Shown piece by piece: positions 41,952-51,696 of a stretch of DNA of 64,000 nt. The DNA comes from Phocaeicola_A sp045647865 (GTDB lineage: Bacteria > Bacteroidota > Bacteroidia > Bacteroidales > Bacteroidaceae): NCBI GenBank assembly GCA_045647865.1, contig JAZRMW010000024.1, positions 39,217-103,216 on the forward strand, given 5' to 3'. Each line of letters starts with the position of its first letter. Within the stretch, counting starts at the first letter, position 1. The translations under genes were made by a program, and so were the position numbers. Under the pieces are notes generated by a model. It did no database searches, was not told the origin of the DNA, and was given only the letters and a program-made list of their open reading frames with translations.

Positions 41952-44285
41952 TCACTTTTTAAACACCACTCCATCCACATGGTTTCCCACAAAGGCAGGT
42001 ACAAAATCGGCCGTACTATACCAACCTGGTTTGCCTGGCATTTCATCATAGATCGTACGGCCATTGATTTTCAATCCTTCAAATGTGACATTCTTCACCC
42101 GACGTTCTTCATTGTAGCCATTGATGACAGACATGTAAGGCTGTGCACCATAATAACGGATATTGCGGAAGGTAACATTTTCCACACCGCGACCCGGAGC
42201 AGTACAATACTTTTTGTTATAACCAACCTTTACATGGAATATGCTACCTTGATGAATCTGTTCGATACGGATATTATCAAAAAGGACATCCTTGACATAG
42301 TTATTGTCACCACAATTGATTGCCAAACATCCTTGGTAGTCCACTTGTGGCTCACTCTGACAAAGGATATCGATATTTTCATAGACGAGTCCTACGATAC
42401 TATCCTTTACTTCGGAATTTCCATGAATGCCGATAAAGATTGGATGAGCCACATCTGCCCACAGGGTAGAATTGGTCATCCGCACATTACGTACTGAGCC
42501 ATTAAATCCTTTGCGGGTAGCATAAGCAGTAGTGCAATCATCGGAAGTGCGACAGAATACACGTTCGTAAAACACGTTGCTTGAAGCAAACACGTTCAAC
42601 CCATCGCCCCATGCAGGATATGAGATGCAACGAACATCACGAATTGTCACTCCGTCGCTTTCACCTACAGGACACGTATTAAGAATGAGACCATCAATGA
42701 GTACATTTTGACTCCGATATACATGACAACCTTCATAGCCACGGGGAGGACGGGCCACACCACGTCCAAGGATGGAGACATTTTCAGCATCCTCAATGGC
42801 AAATGTACCGGTAAAATAACTTCCACCCGCTAAATAAACTGTGGTATTGGAAGGAACACGGATGGTATCTTGGGCATAAAATCCCGATTCAAAAACAACA
42901 AATTCCCGTTTTTCCCTTCGTGCTTGTTTTTCCGCTTCCATTCGAGTGATAGGAGGTTTAGAAGTAAAGAGCAATAAATTGTCAGTAATACTTCCATCAA
43001 ATTCCACACTCACATTCTCTGGTTGAAAAAGGAGGAACTGTACGGTAGAATCGTTCTGCACGTTGGCTATCACTCCCCGATAATCAGGACGTATGCGGGC
43101 TTGATTAAACTTTTTCCGTTTGCTCACCACACGCACAAACACATCGCCTGTGAAGTCAAAAAAAGCATAAGAAATTTCAGAGACCTTATGTTTATTATCT
43201 CCGACAGGAGCATTTACCTTAGCCATGTAAGTGTCAATCTGAGTCCACTCTTGACTACTACGAGGACGAATGAACACATCATAATCGCTCTTCAACGGTG
43301 CTCCTTTTGGAGCAGGATAGGTAAAGACTTGATGCAACTTTTCACCTTCTTTCACACCAGGCACATGGGTATCGCGACTCTTTCCCTGCTTCTCGGCTTT
43401 GGCCTGTATGGCCAACACCTTCTTCGTATAGGGCATCTTAAGTCCTTTCCTCTCGACATAGTGTTTGTAAGGAAGTTCGTAAATATCCCAAAGACGCCCA
43501 CGTCCCATCTCACCAGGAGTTGTCCAGTCATTATAAAGACCTGTACAGTCCATCCAAGTTTCGAAAGGGACATCCTTTCCAAGGTTATAACAAGCTGTGT
43601 ATTCAAACCCTTTCATCAGACGATTATCCAATGCGCCCCAAAGGTCATCCCCCTGTTCCCATGCCATTTCGCATATGTGTGCAAGAGCCTCTAATCCCAA
43701 TTGGGCATGATTCTGATCGCGCCCAGTCTCTTGACATTGACCTGTTTCGCTGATATATTTAGGTAATGAGCCATTATCATTAGCTGTCAAATGGTAGTCT
43801 ATAGCTGCACGATAGATGGTTGTATCTTCAAGAAAAATTCCACATGCCATGCGCAAACGGTTGACAATCGCTCCCCAATTACCATTGGCATAAGGGCTAT
43901 CCGCCTCAAATTTCTCCATCATGGGGAGTAGAGCACGACGTACCATTCCATCCCACAGTTTAGTGCGATGAACTTTCATCAGTGTCATGGCACGCACGAG
44001 ATCGTAACATTGGATAGCACATAGGGGTGCATCGTGTCCGTCGAGGCGTTGCAACGTTTGGGCATACGCATGAATAATCTTCAACGCTTTCTCATGCTCT
44101 CCTTCTTGAGCAAACCGAAGAGCCGCTTTCATGTCCCGTTCACTTCCGCCTTTGGTGTGACGGTATTGCCCATCGCGTGCCACCACTTCGTAGGGGCCAG
44201 CCATCTTATACTCGGATTGGGCATACAGATTCGTTGCAGAGAAGCCAAGGCCCACCATCAGTAAAAACGTCAATAATCTTTTCAT
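41952..44285 (-). CDS. alginate-lyase-fold / GH28-like beta-helix fusion protein
   Basis: This 777-residue secreted protein has a signal peptide ending in YAQ and two catalytic-type modules. Residues about 50-300 form an alpha/alpha toroid of the Alginate_lyase superfamily with ETGRDQNHAQLGLEAL (186-201) and EQGDDLWGALDNRLMKGFEYTA. After a linker and beta-rich segment, residues about 440-777 form a right-handed beta-helix resembling GH28 polygalacturonases. It has CRTSDDCTTAY (acidic pair near 580) and GIHGN (near 620), but the classical NTD motif is not obvious. A dual lyase plus hydrolase on an acidic glycan is inferred. It is last in a five-gene operon and overlaps the preceding gene by 4 nt. 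The two proteins share the toroid domain. Confidence 0.72.
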   Translation of the reverse strand: MKRLLTFLLMVGLGFSATNLYAQSEYKMAGPYEVVARDGQYRHTKGGSERDMKAALRFAQEGEHEKALKIIHAYAQTLQRLDGHDAPLCAIQCYDLVRAMTLMKVHRTKLWDGMVRRALLPMMEKFEADSPYANGNWGAIVNRLRMACGIFLEDTTIYRAAIDYHLTANDNGSLPKYISETGQCQETGRDQNHAQLGLEALAHICEMAWEQGDDLWGALDNRLMKGFEYTACYNLGKDVPFETWMDCTGLYNDWTTPGEMGRGRLWDIYELPYKHYVERKGLKMPYTKKVLAIQAKAEKQGKSRDTHVPGVKEGEKLHQVFTYPAPKGAPLKSDYDVFIRPRSSQEWTQIDTYMAKVNAPVGDNKHKVSEISYAFFDFTGDVFVRVVSKRKKFNQARIRPDYRGVIANVQNDSTVQFLLFQPENVSVEFDGSITDNLLLFTSKPPITRMEAEKQARREKREFVVFESGFYAQDTIRVPSNTTVYLAGGSYFTGTFAIEDAENVSILGRGVARPPRGYEGCHVYRSQNVLIDGLILNTCPVGESDGVTIRDVRCISYPAWGDGLNVFASSNVFYERVFCRTSDDCTTAYATRKGFNGSVRNVRMTNSTLWADVAHPIFIGIHGNSEVKDSIVGLVYENIDILCQSEPQVDYQGCLAINCGDNNYVKDVLFDNIRIEQIHQGSIFHVKVGYNKKYCTAPGRGVENVTFRNIRYYGAQPYMSVINGYNEERRVKNVTFEGLKINGRTIYDEMPGKPGWYSTADFVPAFVGNHVDGVVFKK

Positions 44286-47200
44286 TTGCGAATAATTTTC
44301 TGACCGTTTATAATATAGATTCCTTTTTGAACGTCGGATTCATTCACTATTCGTCCATTCAAATCGTAAATGACAGGTTTCTTTACCTCATTGCATATCG
44401 TTTCCTTTTCTACACCCAATGCGGGATCAACGGGAATAAGCAGAAAAGGATAACCAGAAAACTGGGAACCTTCGGTATTAATACGACCATCGACTTCTAC
44501 GTCCCAATATTTTGTAGCACTTTCGGTAAAGCCGGTACGGATAGCGATGCGTTCAACACCTACAGCCTGTTCGATGCTGAAGGTTGTCATTTTTACACTT
44601 CCCATTTTGCCATTTGCAAAAAGATGCAGGCTGTCGGTCAACGAAGTAAAACTGTGGCGAGTGTAAAGATTGTCGATGTTCCATATCTGTCCGGCAGCAG
44701 GTTGGAGAATATTCCCCTCTTCAAAGGTGACATCCTCATTGAAACCATGACTTGTCATCAGTCTCCCACTTGGAGCATGACAAATCAGATAACTTCCGGG
44801 TGTGAGAGTGACGGGTGACGAAGACTTGACCATAACCTCGAAGTCAATATTGACCATTTCGCCATCAAAAGGGAAGGATGCGGTATAGGTACCGCTGACC
44901 TGCTGATTACTAAGAGTAATCTTGTCACCCATTTCGCCCGTGCTCCAACTGACATTACTTGCAAGTATGGCGGGTGAAAGATTAAGACCAAGTGTCACCT
45001 CTTCACCTGAATTGATGATACATTCCGAGGACTGAGTGACAGTTCCGTTCTTTTCAGTATAAGGCAATGCCGCTATTACATTCACATAGAATGAACATGC
45101 ACTAACTGTTCCACCTTGATTTGTATAATATAAGGTATAAGTACGAGGTTCCACAATAGGAACTGTTGTGATACTTTGTGTGGTTTGCCCTGTTGACCAT
45201 TGGTAAGTACCCCATCCACATCCGGGAACAGCTGTAAGAGTGAGAGTTTCTCCATATACCACATCTATTGTATTCGTGCCATTGATGGTTTCACCATTAT
45301 AAACAAAGCGAGGTGAAATAACAGTAGGATTACAATCGCTCTCCGCTGCAATAGCAAAACTTTGTTGACTCTTAACACCTTTGCTATTCGTATAAGTCAC
45401 ACGGTAGATATAACTACGATCCGTTGTTACAGTGATGTTACGTGTTTGTTCACCAGTTTCCCATTGCCACAGGCCAGTATCCTCTTCCCCTTCTGGCAAT
45501 TGGGGCATTAGTTTCACTGTTTCACCACGAGGAACACCAGTTTGGGTATTAATTTTAAATGTATTCACCAAACCTCCCAACTCATTGTGAGCAATTACCT
45601 TTCCATCAATATTTCCTAATGTTTGCTCTACGCTAAGACTTGGAATCAAATTATTGTTGAATGTTCCACTATACTCCATCTTAGGAGAAAGTTCGGTAGG
45701 TACTTGATCAGCCGGTGCCAATTGAACGTCACGTGTATTCATCAACACACTATATCCCATATGGTCATATCCACCACTGGTATTTCCACCACCTCCACCA
45801 TCAATACCCATTTTTTGATAAGCAATTTCAGAGTATGGCATCTTCACACCCTTTACACCTTCGTAGATACCAATAACAGTACCCCAATATGAGCGCACGT
45901 GTACATCCAAAGCCGGTCCAGTCATAATCCATACACGACTATCAGAATAGTAGATACCATTGTTGGCGTAGGCATAATTTGTCCAAGGCAAATTGGCCAC
46001 ATTCTGTGTCTGTGCAGCAGTATATTCGATTCCTGCAGCCAAGCGATGATCCATATAGGCAAAAAGGTCATCACCTTGATTCCACCCTACCTTGGCCACA
46101 TCAACAGCCAAGCCTAAAGCCAAAGCAGAGTGTCCGGCATCACGTCCGCTTTCATTCATCTGCCCCAATTTGCCGTATGCGCCTGTTTCAAGCTCGCTTT
46201 CAATATGTGTAACGACAAGATTTCCGAGAAAATCTGTCAAACCATCGTTTTTGATAGGATCATCAGTACGCGGATGATAGTAAGTACCCACTTGATCATA
46301 CTTAAAATAAGACATTCCTTGATTATAGATATGTACATCATCGCACAGAATACCGATGCTAATAACACAGAGGACATTACACAAAGGCCAGTTTGACCAA
46401 TAATGGCCAGGTGCCTGCCACCATTTACCCCAGTTTTCCCACGTACCATTTCGTTCGCGTAGGAAACCGATGGCACTGGGATACCAAACTGTTAACATCC
46501 ACTGTTTAAACATCTCAAAATCTTCACGTTCCCATCCTTCATAGTCGCGCATTAGTTCGGCTGTTTGAGCGAACTGGTAACCATAAAGACCTGCAGCCAA
46601 TGCATAGTTGCTGTCACCACTGATGACTTTAGTCGTATTGGCCCATGCCATCAGAATGCGAACGGCTGCATCAGCGCAGGCTTTGTTATCCTCAATCTTC
46701 CACCTTAATGCATTTTGGTAAGCCATCGTGGCTCCGCGTGCAGCGTTAATATAGTTTTCTCCCACTCCACCACCACGCACAATAACCTCTACTGGATATG
46801 TCTGTATATTCGGTTGGGCATAATCAGCACTCTTCAACTTTTCATAAGCGACTCTCACTGTTTCGTTTCCCTCGGCCAATTGGCGACGTATGCGGTCAAA
46901 ATCGGATTGAGAGTGTAATCCCCCCGGATGAACGAATCCGCGATTGGTGTCATATGTCTTGACAACCTCATCGTCCGTAGGAAGTACTATATGAATTGTT
47001 GATTTTACTTGTTCTATGATTTGTACCAATTGAGTTTCTATTTTATCTATGTAAGTTTGGCTATAAATACCAGATGTAACATTTTCGGCCATGACGAGCA
47101 TGTTGCGAAGATCTGTCAAAGCATCAGGAAGATAGGTTCCTGAACTTTCAACCAAGGATTTGGCCTCAGCAATTCTTACCTTCAATTGAGTGACATCTCC

Positions 47201-47968
47201 TGCTGAGCCATAGAGGTAAGCCTCTTCTAAAGCTGCTGTTTCTTTGGCCAAAGCTGACACCTCATTGGCAGACAATGCACGTCCGTAAAGACAAAAATCA
47301 CTCACAAGTGTCTGTGACAAGTAGTTGTCTCCTGAAAAAGGAGGACGTCCTATCCAACAGGCAATAGGAGAATTCGCACCATAAAGAGTGCTATTAAGTG
47401 GCATATTGTTAATACTTTTTTGCAAGACACCATTGATGTAGAGTTTCCCGATTTGTCCAGCTTGCGTATAAGCCACGTGCATCCATACTCCCTTAGGAGA
47501 TTCATATCCTACGGTGTAGCCAGTTTCGTGGGTGAATCCGCCTGTACTAGAAGCTATACGTTGCTCGTTCAACCGATAAGCAGAGTAATTTCCTCCCGAT
47601 GATGTACATCCCTCCGATGTAGAGAAACTCCAAAGAAAAAATCCATTACCAGACAACGAAGCCTGCTCGTTCACACGGTAATAGAGCGAGATACTATAAT
47701 TACCACATGCTGCAAATACTTTACCTGCATCAGCCGTCAGATTCAGGTAACCAAAGTTGTTGCCCAAATCCAGAATACGGTAGTCTCCCATGGCAATTAT
47801 TTTGGCCGAGCCATTCAATCGGGCTGTTATACCTGAGATGGTGTCAGTCACACCACCTGTTCCTGTAACGTTCTTAAAATCAAAACGCATTTTCACGTCT
47901 TCATTCTGTGCCCATGCTGTCCATCCAACAAACATCAGCACCCAAGTCAACAATGTAAATCTTTTCAT
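44282..47968 (-). CDS. giant secreted LamG / alginate-lyase-fold / Ig-like protein with sorting tail
   Basis: The product is 1228 residues with a signal peptide (cut after AWAQ). Residues about 25-245 are a LamG/concanavalin domain (YSISLYYRVN, GKLYINGVLQKSI, SDFCLYGRALSANEVSAL). About 250-325 is a helical FIVAR-like segment. About 335-760 is an alpha/alpha toroid with ESGRDAGHSALALGLAVDVAK (near 605-625) and NQGDDLFAYMDHRLAAGIEYTA, the same motifs as in the next gene. About 800-1110 holds Ig/PKD-like repeats, each with a W.W.TG..T-like core (QWSTGQTTQSI). The C-terminus (VIYDLNGRIV...KGIYIINGQKIIRK) is a sorting-type tail. I infer a surface polysaccharide lyase with glycan-binding modules, substrate unknown. 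Confidence 0.75.
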   Translation of the reverse strand: MKRFTLLTWVLMFVGWTAWAQNEDVKMRFDFKNVTGTGGVTDTISGITARLNGSAKIIAMGDYRILDLGNNFGYLNLTADAGKVFAACGNYSISLYYRVNEQASLSGNGFFLWSFSTSEGCTSSGGNYSAYRLNEQRIASSTGGFTHETGYTVGYESPKGVWMHVAYTQAGQIGKLYINGVLQKSINNMPLNSTLYGANSPIACWIGRPPFSGDNYLSQTLVSDFCLYGRALSANEVSALAKETAALEEAYLYGSAGDVTQLKVRIAEAKSLVESSGTYLPDALTDLRNMLVMAENVTSGIYSQTYIDKIETQLVQIIEQVKSTIHIVLPTDDEVVKTYDTNRGFVHPGGLHSQSDFDRIRRQLAEGNETVRVAYEKLKSADYAQPNIQTYPVEVIVRGGGVGENYINAARGATMAYQNALRWKIEDNKACADAAVRILMAWANTTKVISGDSNYALAAGLYGYQFAQTAELMRDYEGWEREDFEMFKQWMLTVWYPSAIGFLRERNGTWENWGKWWQAPGHYWSNWPLCNVLCVISIGILCDDVHIYNQGMSYFKYDQVGTYYHPRTDDPIKNDGLTDFLGNLVVTHIESELETGAYGKLGQMNESGRDAGHSALALGLAVDVAKVGWNQGDDLFAYMDHRLAAGIEYTAAQTQNVANLPWTNYAYANNGIYYSDSRVWIMTGPALDVHVRSYWGTVIGIYEGVKGVKMPYSEIAYQKMGIDGGGGGNTSGGYDHMGYSVLMNTRDVQLAPADQVPTELSPKMEYSGTFNNNLIPSLSVEQTLGNIDGKVIAHNELGGLVNTFKINTQTGVPRGETVKLMPQLPEGEEDTGLWQWETGEQTRNITVTTDRSYIYRVTYTNSKGVKSQQSFAIAAESDCNPTVISPRFVYNGETINGTNTIDVVYGETLTLTAVPGCGWGTYQWSTGQTTQSITTVPIVEPRTYTLYYTNQGGTVSACSFYVNVIAALPYTEKNGTVTQSSECIINSGEEVTLGLNLSPAILASNVSWSTGEMGDKITLSNQQVSGTYTASFPFDGEMVNIDFEVMVKSSSPVTLTPGSYLICHAPSGRLMTSHGFNEDVTFEEGNILQPAAGQIWNIDNLYTRHSFTSLTDSLHLFANGKMGSVKMTTFSIEQAVGVERIAIRTGFTESATKYWDVEVDGRINTEGSQFSGYPFLLIPVDPALGVEKETICNEVKKPVIYDLNGRIVNESDVQKGIYIINGQKIIRK

Positions 47969-47983
47969 AAAATTCGTATAGTC

Positions 47984-49192
47984 TTATTGGTTTATTAATT
48001 CTTTTTTCCACCTCAGTAAAGCTTCAATGTAATAATAATCTGCATAAATAATAGAAGCATCAATTTCCGATCCTGCTGGCAGATTACCCGTAGAATGAAG
48101 CAAAAAAGAAGGTTTCGCTGTTCCCGAACGATAAGCTTTAGAAGCAAGGCTTTGCAACATATTCAATGCCATTTCTTTATAATGTATTCCTTTTTTAATG
48201 GACACATATGCTTGAAGTTCAGCCAAAGCCGAAGCCACCACACATGCAGCCGAAGCATCGCGCGGAGCTTGTGGTATGCGCGGGTCGTCAAAATCCCAAT
48301 ACGGAATGCCGTCTTCGGGCAGACGGGTCAAATATGCATCGGTCACCTTTTGAACGAAATCGAGGTATTTCTCATCTTTGGTTTCACGATAAGCCACAGT
48401 GAAGCCATAGATGGCCCAAGCCTGTCCGCGTGCCCACAAGCTTTCGTCGGCATAGCCTTGATGGGTGAGTGCCTGAATACGTTCACCCGTTAGCGTATCG
48501 TACACCGCTACATGATACGACGTATAATCGGGACGGAAGTGATGCTTCATCGTCTTGTCGGCATGCGATACGGCGATGTCGTATAGATGTTGCCCACCTC
48601 CATTCTTTGCCGCCCAGAAGAGCATCTCCAAGTTCATCATATTATCCATGATGACATTGTGTCCGCCATAGTCCTTCACATGACGCGGCCACGAGAGCAA
48701 AGCTCCTACCACAGGGTTGAACAGGGTAGCCAGTGTGTCAGCCGTGTTCAATATTACTTGCTTGTAGGCTGGATTTCCTGTCAAGCGATACCCGTTTCCA
48801 TAGCTGCAAAAGATGAGAAAACCGAGATCGTGGTCGTATGCCGGTGTACGCGAAAGGAACTCCAATGACGCGGTGAAATTCTCTGCTTCTTGGCGAATCA
48901 TTGGGTCGTTGCTGTGTTCATAAGCATACCACAATACCCCCGGCCAAAAACCGGCACACCACTCCTCCTTGCTAGCCTTGCGTAAGTGCCATACGTTAGT
49001 CGTATCAGCAATGTTGCGCGGCATCATGGTGTAGTCTATGCCCGTTTTATCTGTTTTCAACTCTGTAAGCGTACGCTCAACTTGTTGATGACAATAGTCC
49101 AAGGCTGTCCCTACTTCATCCTTAGGCTGAGTGTGACACGCCCCAAGGATGAGGTTGCAACAGAAAAGGATTGCAATATTCTTCAGATTCAT
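47984..49192 (-). CDS. GH88 unsaturated glucuronyl hydrolase, lipoprotein
   Basis: This 402-residue protein has a lipobox (LILGACHT) and an alpha/alpha-barrel GH88 domain. Characteristic segments are WCAGFWPGVLWYAYE, the catalytic Asp region DHDLGFLIFCSYGNGYRLTG, VIMDNMMNLEMLFWAAKNGG, THQGYADESLWARGQAWAIYGFTVAYRET and DASAACVVASALAEL. GH88 enzymes hydrate the 4,5-unsaturated uronate left by polysaccharide lyases. It starts 51 bp after GH43 and ends 15 bp before the lyase-like gene. Its presence supports the view that the two toroid proteins are true lyases and that the target contains uronic acid. Confidence 0.92.
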   Translation of the reverse strand: MNLKNIAILFCCNLILGACHTQPKDEVGTALDYCHQQVERTLTELKTDKTGIDYTMMPRNIADTTNVWHLRKASKEEWCAGFWPGVLWYAYEHSNDPMIRQEAENFTASLEFLSRTPAYDHDLGFLIFCSYGNGYRLTGNPAYKQVILNTADTLATLFNPVVGALLSWPRHVKDYGGHNVIMDNMMNLEMLFWAAKNGGGQHLYDIAVSHADKTMKHHFRPDYTSYHVAVYDTLTGERIQALTHQGYADESLWARGQAWAIYGFTVAYRETKDEKYLDFVQKVTDAYLTRLPEDGIPYWDFDDPRIPQAPRDASAACVVASALAELQAYVSIKKGIHYKEMALNMLQSLASKAYRSGTAKPSFLLHSTGNLPAGSEIDASIIYADYYYIEALLRWKKELINQ

Positions 49193-49243
49193 ATCAATGG
49201 TTCTACATATTTAAACGTTGCAAATATAGTGTATTTTACCTAA

Positions 49244-51691
49244 TTATTCCCAATGTTTTATCAAGTATTCCAACTCTGCTTTTGTCACAGCGACAACACC
49301 TCCATGCTTCTGTTCAGAGAAATTAGTGCGTGTAAATCTGCAGTTTTCTTCATCAAAATATCCCATCGGGGTATATTCAATGAAATCCGAGGTCTTCACC
49401 AAACCAAAGTTGTGAGGATCGCGCGAGTAGTTATCGAACATTATCATGTAATCGTTCGTACCAATGAGTCGCCATGCACAGGGAGCCTCGTGTCGTTGCG
49501 TTTCGCCTTTGTAGAGATTGTCCTGTATATACGGTCCTGTCAGTTTTTTACTTGTTGCATGTTTAACAAAGCCAAATTGTACCATCAGCATGTGATAGGT
49601 ATCTCCTATTTTTGTAATATCGGAGTCTATCGCCGGACCACGGAAAATACCACGTTCATCTCTGGCCGCGCCAAACAGGAATTCAGGTTTACTTATCATT
49701 TTCGTAAAATCATCGTTCATATAAACGTAGTAGATAATATTTCGTCCATTCATATAGCGGGTGGTGAAATGCATCATGATTTTGTCCTCTTCCTCGTCAT
49801 AATTCATTTCCGGCGCCCAAATACATCCCGCATCCTTCCAGTCACGAATGATCAGGTCAGAAGTGGTCAATTTGGTAAAGTCAAGGTTTGTACGTTTCCA
49901 ATGAACCAAATCAAAAGACTTGAGTAAAACCAATCCCCTATTATTTCCCCATCCGTATTTATTGGGGCGTTCCCACTCGGTAGTACGTACACTATCGCGT
50001 TGACCGAACACATGCAAATCTGTCATAGCCACACAAAAACCGCCATCCGGACTACGGAAAATATAGGGATCGCGAATACCCTTCTGCTCTGCAATCGTAT
50101 CACCTGTCATGATGGGTTTGTCATCATTGAGAGCAGTCCATTCATATCCATCCCAACTATACGCCATGTGCAATCCGTGGTCTGCATCCTTGTGATACAC
50201 CATGACGTATCCCCCCAATTCCTCATCTGTAGGGGCAATAGTTTTGTATTCAAAGTTCCGGAAAATGGTCTCTCCCATCTGGGCAGAGTAGAGTGCCGGA
50301 CGAAGCGCATAAAAACCATGATAGTTATTATGGTGCATCATTGACACATCCACATCCTGTTTTAATGTCTCCCACTTCTTGCCATCGGCACTTACGCGAA
50401 TTTTCATCTTTCCCTTGAAATTCTCTATGCGCACATTGAAACGTCGGCCAATACGGTTGGGAACCTGCTCACTTGTAGAAGCATCCGTGTGTATCGTGAA
50501 GGTTTTGCCATCAGAAGTAAGTCCTGCATACGCATTTTCATTATAATAAAGCAAAAGTCCTCCTTCGTTCTTCTTACCTACATTCACTTCCACTTCAATG
50601 GCATACTTCGTGTGCATTGCGGTCATCAGCATCACACGTCCATCCTTGGGCGACTCCCCGCGTGCAGGCAGATGCAACGCCCCTTTTCGGAATGTGGCCA
50701 CACCAGCAATATTCTCCTTCCATCCAGTCCATTGCCATCCAAGTGTGGGTGAGACAAAATCGTCAGAAAGGCTAATATTCATGGTTGGGAATGTAGCTAC
50801 TGGCAAGTCCTTTACCGGTCGGAACCATCCACCTTCAGTCCATTCAATGGGTTCGATAAGGGTTTGTCTTCCTAATGAATAAGCTCCGTTTTGATAAGCA
50901 TGGTAGATAATCCACCATTGGCCATCAGGACCTTCGATAAGTGAACCATGTCCCTTGCTCCACCATTTTTCATCCGCACTATATGTATGTACAATGGGAT
51001 TGTAGGGCGAGTTCTCCCATGGGCCGTAAAGACTACGTGAACGTGCAGACACCACCATGTGACTAGTAGCCGGACCAGCAGTTCCGCCTTCAGCAGAAGT
51101 CATGTAGTACCAACCGTTGCGATAGTTTAATTTGGGAGATTCCAAGCACATACACTCGGTTTTCCATTCGCGCGGATATTGCCATCCGTCATACACAGTC
51201 TCGGTATGTCCATCGCGAGCCAATCCATCATCTGTAAGAGGGGTCACTTGCCCGGCACTAGTAAAGAGAAAGCGCTTTCCTTCAGGAGTTACTACCAATC
51301 CAGGATCAATACCGCCTATCTTCAAGTCCACAGGCGCAGTCCATGGTCCACGTATATCCTTGGCGGTAATAACCCAATTGGTACCTCCGGCAGGGTAATA
51401 TATATAATAGGTATCCCCTACTTTCTGAAGATCGGGAGCCATGGCCGATCCCTCCCATTCAGTCATCGCTCTACAAATAGGTGTCCAGTTCATCAAGTCA
51501 CGCGAGTGCCAAATGAGGAATCCTGGTTGATAATAGAATGGCGAGTGAGTCATGTAATAGTCTTCCCCGTCCTTCATCACTGTCGGGTCGGGATAATCAC
51601 CAGGGATAATCACTTGCGGATAGCTCTGTGCCTGAGAGATGGCACATGCGAAGAATAAAAAGATTGCAATTGCGAATTGTCTGATTTGCAT
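49244..51691 (-). CDS. double GH43 arabinofuranosidase/xylosidase-type protein
   Basis: This 815-residue secreted protein (signal peptide ending AQ near residue 22) contains two five-bladed propellers. The first (about 25-300) keeps the GH43 acidic triad in PGDYPDPTVM, GGIDPGLVV and CLESPKLNY. A beta-sandwich of about 190 residues follows (DDFVSPTLGWQWTGWKEN...GRVMLMTAMHTKYAIEVEV), as in GH43 C-terminal domains. The second propeller (about 500-800) has GIRDPYIFR, CIWAPEMNY and RGPAIDSDI. It closely resembles the stand-alone GH43-like protein encoded at 59984-60997. I infer removal of arabinose (or xylose) side chains by at least the first domain. It is the second gene of the operon, 5 bp after GH51. 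Confidence 0.88.
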   Translation of the reverse strand: MQIRQFAIAIFLFFACAISQAQSYPQVIIPGDYPDPTVMKDGEDYYMTHSPFYYQPGFLIWHSRDLMNWTPICRAMTEWEGSAMAPDLQKVGDTYYIYYPAGGTNWVITAKDIRGPWTAPVDLKIGGIDPGLVVTPEGKRFLFTSAGQVTPLTDDGLARDGHTETVYDGWQYPREWKTECMCLESPKLNYRNGWYYMTSAEGGTAGPATSHMVVSARSRSLYGPWENSPYNPIVHTYSADEKWWSKGHGSLIEGPDGQWWIIYHAYQNGAYSLGRQTLIEPIEWTEGGWFRPVKDLPVATFPTMNISLSDDFVSPTLGWQWTGWKENIAGVATFRKGALHLPARGESPKDGRVMLMTAMHTKYAIEVEVNVGKKNEGGLLLYYNENAYAGLTSDGKTFTIHTDASTSEQVPNRIGRRFNVRIENFKGKMKIRVSADGKKWETLKQDVDVSMMHHNNYHGFYALRPALYSAQMGETIFRNFEYKTIAPTDEELGGYVMVYHKDADHGLHMAYSWDGYEWTALNDDKPIMTGDTIAEQKGIRDPYIFRSPDGGFCVAMTDLHVFGQRDSVRTTEWERPNKYGWGNNRGLVLLKSFDLVHWKRTNLDFTKLTTSDLIIRDWKDAGCIWAPEMNYDEEEDKIMMHFTTRYMNGRNIIYYVYMNDDFTKMISKPEFLFGAARDERGIFRGPAIDSDITKIGDTYHMLMVQFGFVKHATSKKLTGPYIQDNLYKGETQRHEAPCAWRLIGTNDYMIMFDNYSRDPHNFGLVKTSDFIEYTPMGYFDEENCRFTRTNFSEQKHGGVVAVTKAELEYLIKHWE

Positions 51692-51696
51692 AGTTC

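Noticed and set aside
43023..43694. 223-codon plus-strand open frame
   Set aside because: Antisense to the alginate-lyase/GH28-like gene and without domain features.
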